Source: JBDRRP01 sp964446485
GTDB lineage: Bacteria > Desulfobacterota > Desulfobacteria > Desulfobacterales > JBDRRP01
Reading direction: 5' to 3'
DNA length: 7,548 nucleotides
Assembly (NCBI GenBank): GCA_964446485.1
Contig: CAYUOU010000117.1
Location: forward strand, 1-7,548
Part shown: one piece after another, positions 5,174 to 7,548 of the stretch
Layout: the number at the start of each line of letters is the position of its first letter
Numbering within the stretch: the first letter of the stretch is position 1
Position numbers and translations under genes: made by a program
The notes under the pieces: model-generated
Databases searched by the model: none
Seen by the model: the letters and a program-made list of their open reading frames with translations, nothing else
Told to the model about the DNA's origin: nothing

Positions 5174-5887
5174 ATGCTCCCGGAAATCGATGCTTCAAGC
5201 AGCAGTTTCGCCGTCGTCTTCGGCTTCAGTTTCCTGGTCGCCCTCACGGGGGCCATGGCACCCGGCCCGCTGCTCACCTATACCATCATCAAGTCTGCCA
5301 GGAGCCGGCGGCGCGGCTACCTCATGGGCGTATGGGTCATCACCGGTCACGCGCTTCTGGAAATGGCCGTCGTGATGGCCCTGCTGCTGGGCTTCTCGTT
5401 CGTCTTAAAAAACATTTTCGTCGTGCGGGGTATCGGTGTCGTGGGCGGGCTCATCCTCGTGGCGTTCGGCGCTGGCATTGTAAAAGACGTTTTCAAAGGG
5501 CGCATTCCTGTTCACATCAACGCTTCAGACGCCGAAACACGCCACTCCGAGACTGCGCCCAAAGGTGTCGTCGACAATCCGGTGCTGGGCGGCGTGCTCA
5601 TTTCCATGGCCAACCCTTACTGGTGGGTCTGGTGGGCCACCATCGGCTTTGCCTTCATGGTGCAGTTCAACATCTCCTTTCGCAACTGGCCCACCCTGTT
5701 GGCGTTCTTCATCGGTCACGAAGCCGGCGACCTCATCTGGTACGTCATCGTCTCCACGCTGGCCTTTTTCGGTCTGCGGCGATTGAACCGTCGCGTCTAC
5801 TACGGCATCCTTTCGATATGCGGGCTGTTCATGATCGGCTTTGGCATCTATCTTGGGGTATCGCCATTTTTGAAAGAAGCACTGTGA
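5174..5887 (+). CDS. LysE-family transporter (inner-membrane exporter)
   Basis: This 237-residue, strongly hydrophobic protein has about six predicted membrane segments: near 12-38, 49-78, 81-104, 137-163, 172-200 and 208-230. The first carries GAMAPGPL (26-33), the signature of LysE/RhtB exporters, which pump amino acids or related small molecules out of the cell using the proton gradient. A soluble basic/polar loop (about 105-135) divides two three-helix halves, as is usual for the family. The start is preceded by AGGAAGG (5157-5163), 10 bases upstream. The stop is 7 bases before the nitroreductase ATG, so the two are very probably cotranscribed. The substrate is not predictable; the aromatic segment NPYWWVWWA (147-155) lies in the fourth helix. 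A cadmium/nickel or fatty-acid-related LysE subfamily member cannot be excluded. Confidence 0.88.
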   Translation: MLPEIDASSSSFAVVFGFSFLVALTGAMAPGPLLTYTIIKSARSRRRGYLMGVWVITGHALLEMAVVMALLLGFSFVLKNIFVVRGIGVVGGLILVAFGAGIVKDVFKGRIPVHINASDAETRHSETAPKGVVDNPVLGGVLISMANPYWWVWWATIGFAFMVQFNISFRNWPTLLAFFIGHEAGDLIWYVIVSTLAFFGLRRLNRRVYYGILSICGLFMIGFGIYLGVSPFLKEAL

Positions 5888-5894
5888 GCACGCC

Positions 5895-7502
5895 ATGCCA
5901 ATCTCTGCGCCCCAGGCAGTATTCGATTACCACGAGCGAACCAAGCATCACCTCAACCGCTATGCGCGGTCGCCGGGATATCTGGACTGGTCCAATCAGC
6001 CCAACGCGTTTCGAGTTTACGACGATACCCGCCGCACACCGCTACCCCTGCCGATAAAAGATCCACAGCACCCCCACCCGGCGCTGTACACACGATCTAC
6101 CCATAGGGCGCGCCAGTTTTGTCGAGAAACCGTCAGCACCCTCCTGGGGCTGTCGATGGGGCTCTCGGCCTGGAAATCCAGCAGCGGCAGTCGGTGGGCC
6201 TTGCGCATGAACCCGTCCAGCGGCAATTTGCACCCAACGGAAGCCTACCTGGTGGTGCCGCCGATGTCGGATCTCCCGTCCGGCGTTCACCATTACTCAC
6301 CGTTTTATCATGCCCTCGAAACTCGACTGACGCCCAGCGAAGGCGCATGGGCAGCGTTTCATTCGCATTTCAAGGGGGAAGGAATCCTGCTGGCGCTCAC
6401 CAGCATTTTCTGGCGTGAGTCTTGGAAATACGGTGAGCGTGCCCTGCGATATTGCTATCTCGATGCCGGCCATGCGCTCGCGGCCGTGAGCATTGCGGCC
6501 GGCCTGTTGGGCTGGCGCGCGCGGCTGCTTGAGGGCGCCAGCGCAGGAGACCTGCGGCGCCTCTTGGGCCTGGATCGCACCGCCTTTCCCGAGGGGGAGT
6601 CCGAGTACCCCGATCTGGTCTGCCAAATTCGACCGGGGGATTCATCGGATTCTCCCCAGACGCTTTCAGAAGCGTTTCTCCACGCAGTAGACCAAACGGA
6701 CGTGACCGGCACACCCAAACCACTGAGCGATCAACACGTGAACTGGAAAGTTATTCCCGCCACCGCCGATGTTATTGAAGCCATGCCGGTCGCTCTCGAT
6801 GCCCACCCGATGGCGAAAGGCCGGGTGCGCTGCCGAAAACCCGCTGCGATGACCGCCGCAGAGATCATCCGAAGCCGGCGGAGCGCCACCGCCTTTAACC
6901 CTTCGATTGAAATGGAGAGAGATCGGTTTTTGGACATCATTGAAAAGGTCCTGCCGATACACGGATCGCCCCCGTTCGACGCCGGTGCGGCGCGCACCCG
7001 TGTGCATTTGTTGCTCTTTGTGCATCAGGTGGCTGGAATGGCTCCCGGGCTATACTGCCTCTGTCGAGCGCCTGACGATCTGGCCAAGCTGAAAAGCGCA
7101 CTGCACCCGGACTTCGAGTGGCGGGCCGTCAATGATGGGCTCCCCCTTTTTTGCCTCATGGAAGACGATGTCCGCGCCGACGCCATCCAGGCCTCCTGCC
7201 ACCAAGAAATCGCCGGGCTCAGCGCATTCTCAGTGGGCATGCTGGCTTGGTTCCAGGAACCGGTGGCATCGAACCCGGCCGTCTATCGGCACCTGTTCCG
7301 GGAGTGCGGCATGATCGGACAGGTGCTGTATCTGGAGGCCGAAGCGCAGGGGGCGCGGGGCACCGGCATCGGCTGTTTCTTTGACGATGTCGTTCACGAA
7401 CTCGCGGGACTCCGAGACAAGCGTCTTCAGAGCCTGTACCACTTTACTGTCGGCGCGCCGATCACCGATCACCGCATCGCCACCCTCGCCCCCTCACGGT
7501 AA
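5895..7502 (+). CDS. SagB-type nitroreductase with two tandem FMN-type domains
   Basis: The 535-residue protein holds two nitroreductase-fold halves. The N-terminal lead (11-42, YHERTKHHLNRYAR then LDWSNQPNAF) is typical of standalone SagB/ThcOx-like dehydrogenases. Domain 1 (about 65-250) has RMNPSSGNLHPTEAYLV (104-120), the FMN-site motif, and WKYGERALRYCYLDAGHA (177-194). Domain 2 (about 320-520) opens with IIRSRRSATAF (324-334) and has GLSAFSVGMLAWF (441-453) and YLEAEAQGARGTGIGCFFDD (479-498), the usual C-terminal nitroreductase core. SagB-type enzymes use FMN to oxidise azolines in RiPP toxins, but many relatives have no peptide-maturation partner. None (no YcaO cyclodehydratase) is visible here, so the substrate is unknown. 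The domain-2 RRSxxAF motif lacks the second arginine of the common RRSxRxF pattern, so that half may bind FMN differently. The start is 7 bases after the LysE-family stop, with only a weak ribosome-binding site, suggesting coupled translation. Confidence 0.88.
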   Translation: MPISAPQAVFDYHERTKHHLNRYARSPGYLDWSNQPNAFRVYDDTRRTPLPLPIKDPQHPHPALYTRSTHRARQFCRETVSTLLGLSMGLSAWKSSSGSRWALRMNPSSGNLHPTEAYLVVPPMSDLPSGVHHYSPFYHALETRLTPSEGAWAAFHSHFKGEGILLALTSIFWRESWKYGERALRYCYLDAGHALAAVSIAAGLLGWRARLLEGASAGDLRRLLGLDRTAFPEGESEYPDLVCQIRPGDSSDSPQTLSEAFLHAVDQTDVTGTPKPLSDQHVNWKVIPATADVIEAMPVALDAHPMAKGRVRCRKPAAMTAAEIIRSRRSATAFNPSIEMERDRFLDIIEKVLPIHGSPPFDAGAARTRVHLLLFVHQVAGMAPGLYCLCRAPDDLAKLKSALHPDFEWRAVNDGLPLFCLMEDDVRADAIQASCHQEIAGLSAFSVGMLAWFQEPVASNPAVYRHLFRECGMIGQVLYLEAEAQGARGTGIGCFFDDVVHELAGLRDKRLQSLYHFTVGAPITDHRIATLAPSR

Positions 7503-7548
7503 ATTTGTTCTACCGCCCCAATGTTGACGGCAGTGCGTTTTCGGTCAT

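Noticed and set aside
7510..7548. Possible C-terminal end of a convergent minus-strand gene (12 codons to TAG at 7512-7510)
   Set aside because: Too little sequence is visible to tell a gene end from chance. Another minus frame is also open here.
1..7548. Search for tRNA or rRNA genes, CRISPR arrays, toxin-antitoxin pairs and complete insertion sequences
   Set aside because: None could be recognised: no regularly spaced repeats, no complete transposase and no cloverleaf-like sequence.

Overview
This GC-rich window has dense, short-spaced operons. It looks like chromosomal DNA of an anaerobic Desulfobacterota bacterium (the former Deltaproteobacteria, Desulfobacterales-like). The assignment is inferred from the gene types and from a selenocysteine-encoding HesB-like gene, a family known from selenoprotein-rich members of this group. 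No marker gene fixes the species.

Layout. (a) 1-406 is visibly AT-richer DNA with no convincing gene; it holds a perfect 14-bp tandem duplication and small palindromes. (b) 407-472 looks like a scrap of a transposase zinc-ribbon tail on the plus strand. It is joined base-to-base at 472/473 to a minus-strand gene remnant. (c) 473-1904 (minus) is an operon in the order ndk, trmJ, then the N-terminal stub of a fumarylacetoacetate hydrolase (FAH) family gene. The stub has a 1-base frameshift and its catalytic domain is missing. (d) 1905-2209 is a divergent intergenic region with a candidate promoter for each direction and a possibly structured leader. (e) 2210-2701 (plus) encodes an FmdB-type zinc-ribbon protein. 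(f) 2855-3169 (plus) is the highlight: a 104-residue HesB/IscA-like selenoprotein. Its in-frame TGA at 2951-2953 lies exactly where the family has its first ligand cysteine. It is followed by a well-formed bacterial SECIS hairpin and, after the gene, a rho-independent terminator. A conventional gene caller would miss or split this gene. (g) 3362-4078 (plus) is a crotonase-fold enoyl-CoA hydratase/isomerase. (h) 4221-7502 (plus) is a tight set: a TIGR01777-type NAD-dependent epimerase-like protein, a LysE-family exporter, and a 535-residue tandem-domain SagB-type nitroreductase.

How the genes fit together. ndk and trmJ are housekeeping genes (nucleotide balance and tRNA modification). The zinc-ribbon and HesB-like genes may both concern metal or iron-sulfur handling, but the HesB-like gene appears to have its own promoter and terminator. 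The last three genes are probably cotranscribed. Their shared pathway is not evident; a redox enzyme, an exporter and an NAD(P)-binding protein would suit modification and export of a small metabolite, but that is inference.
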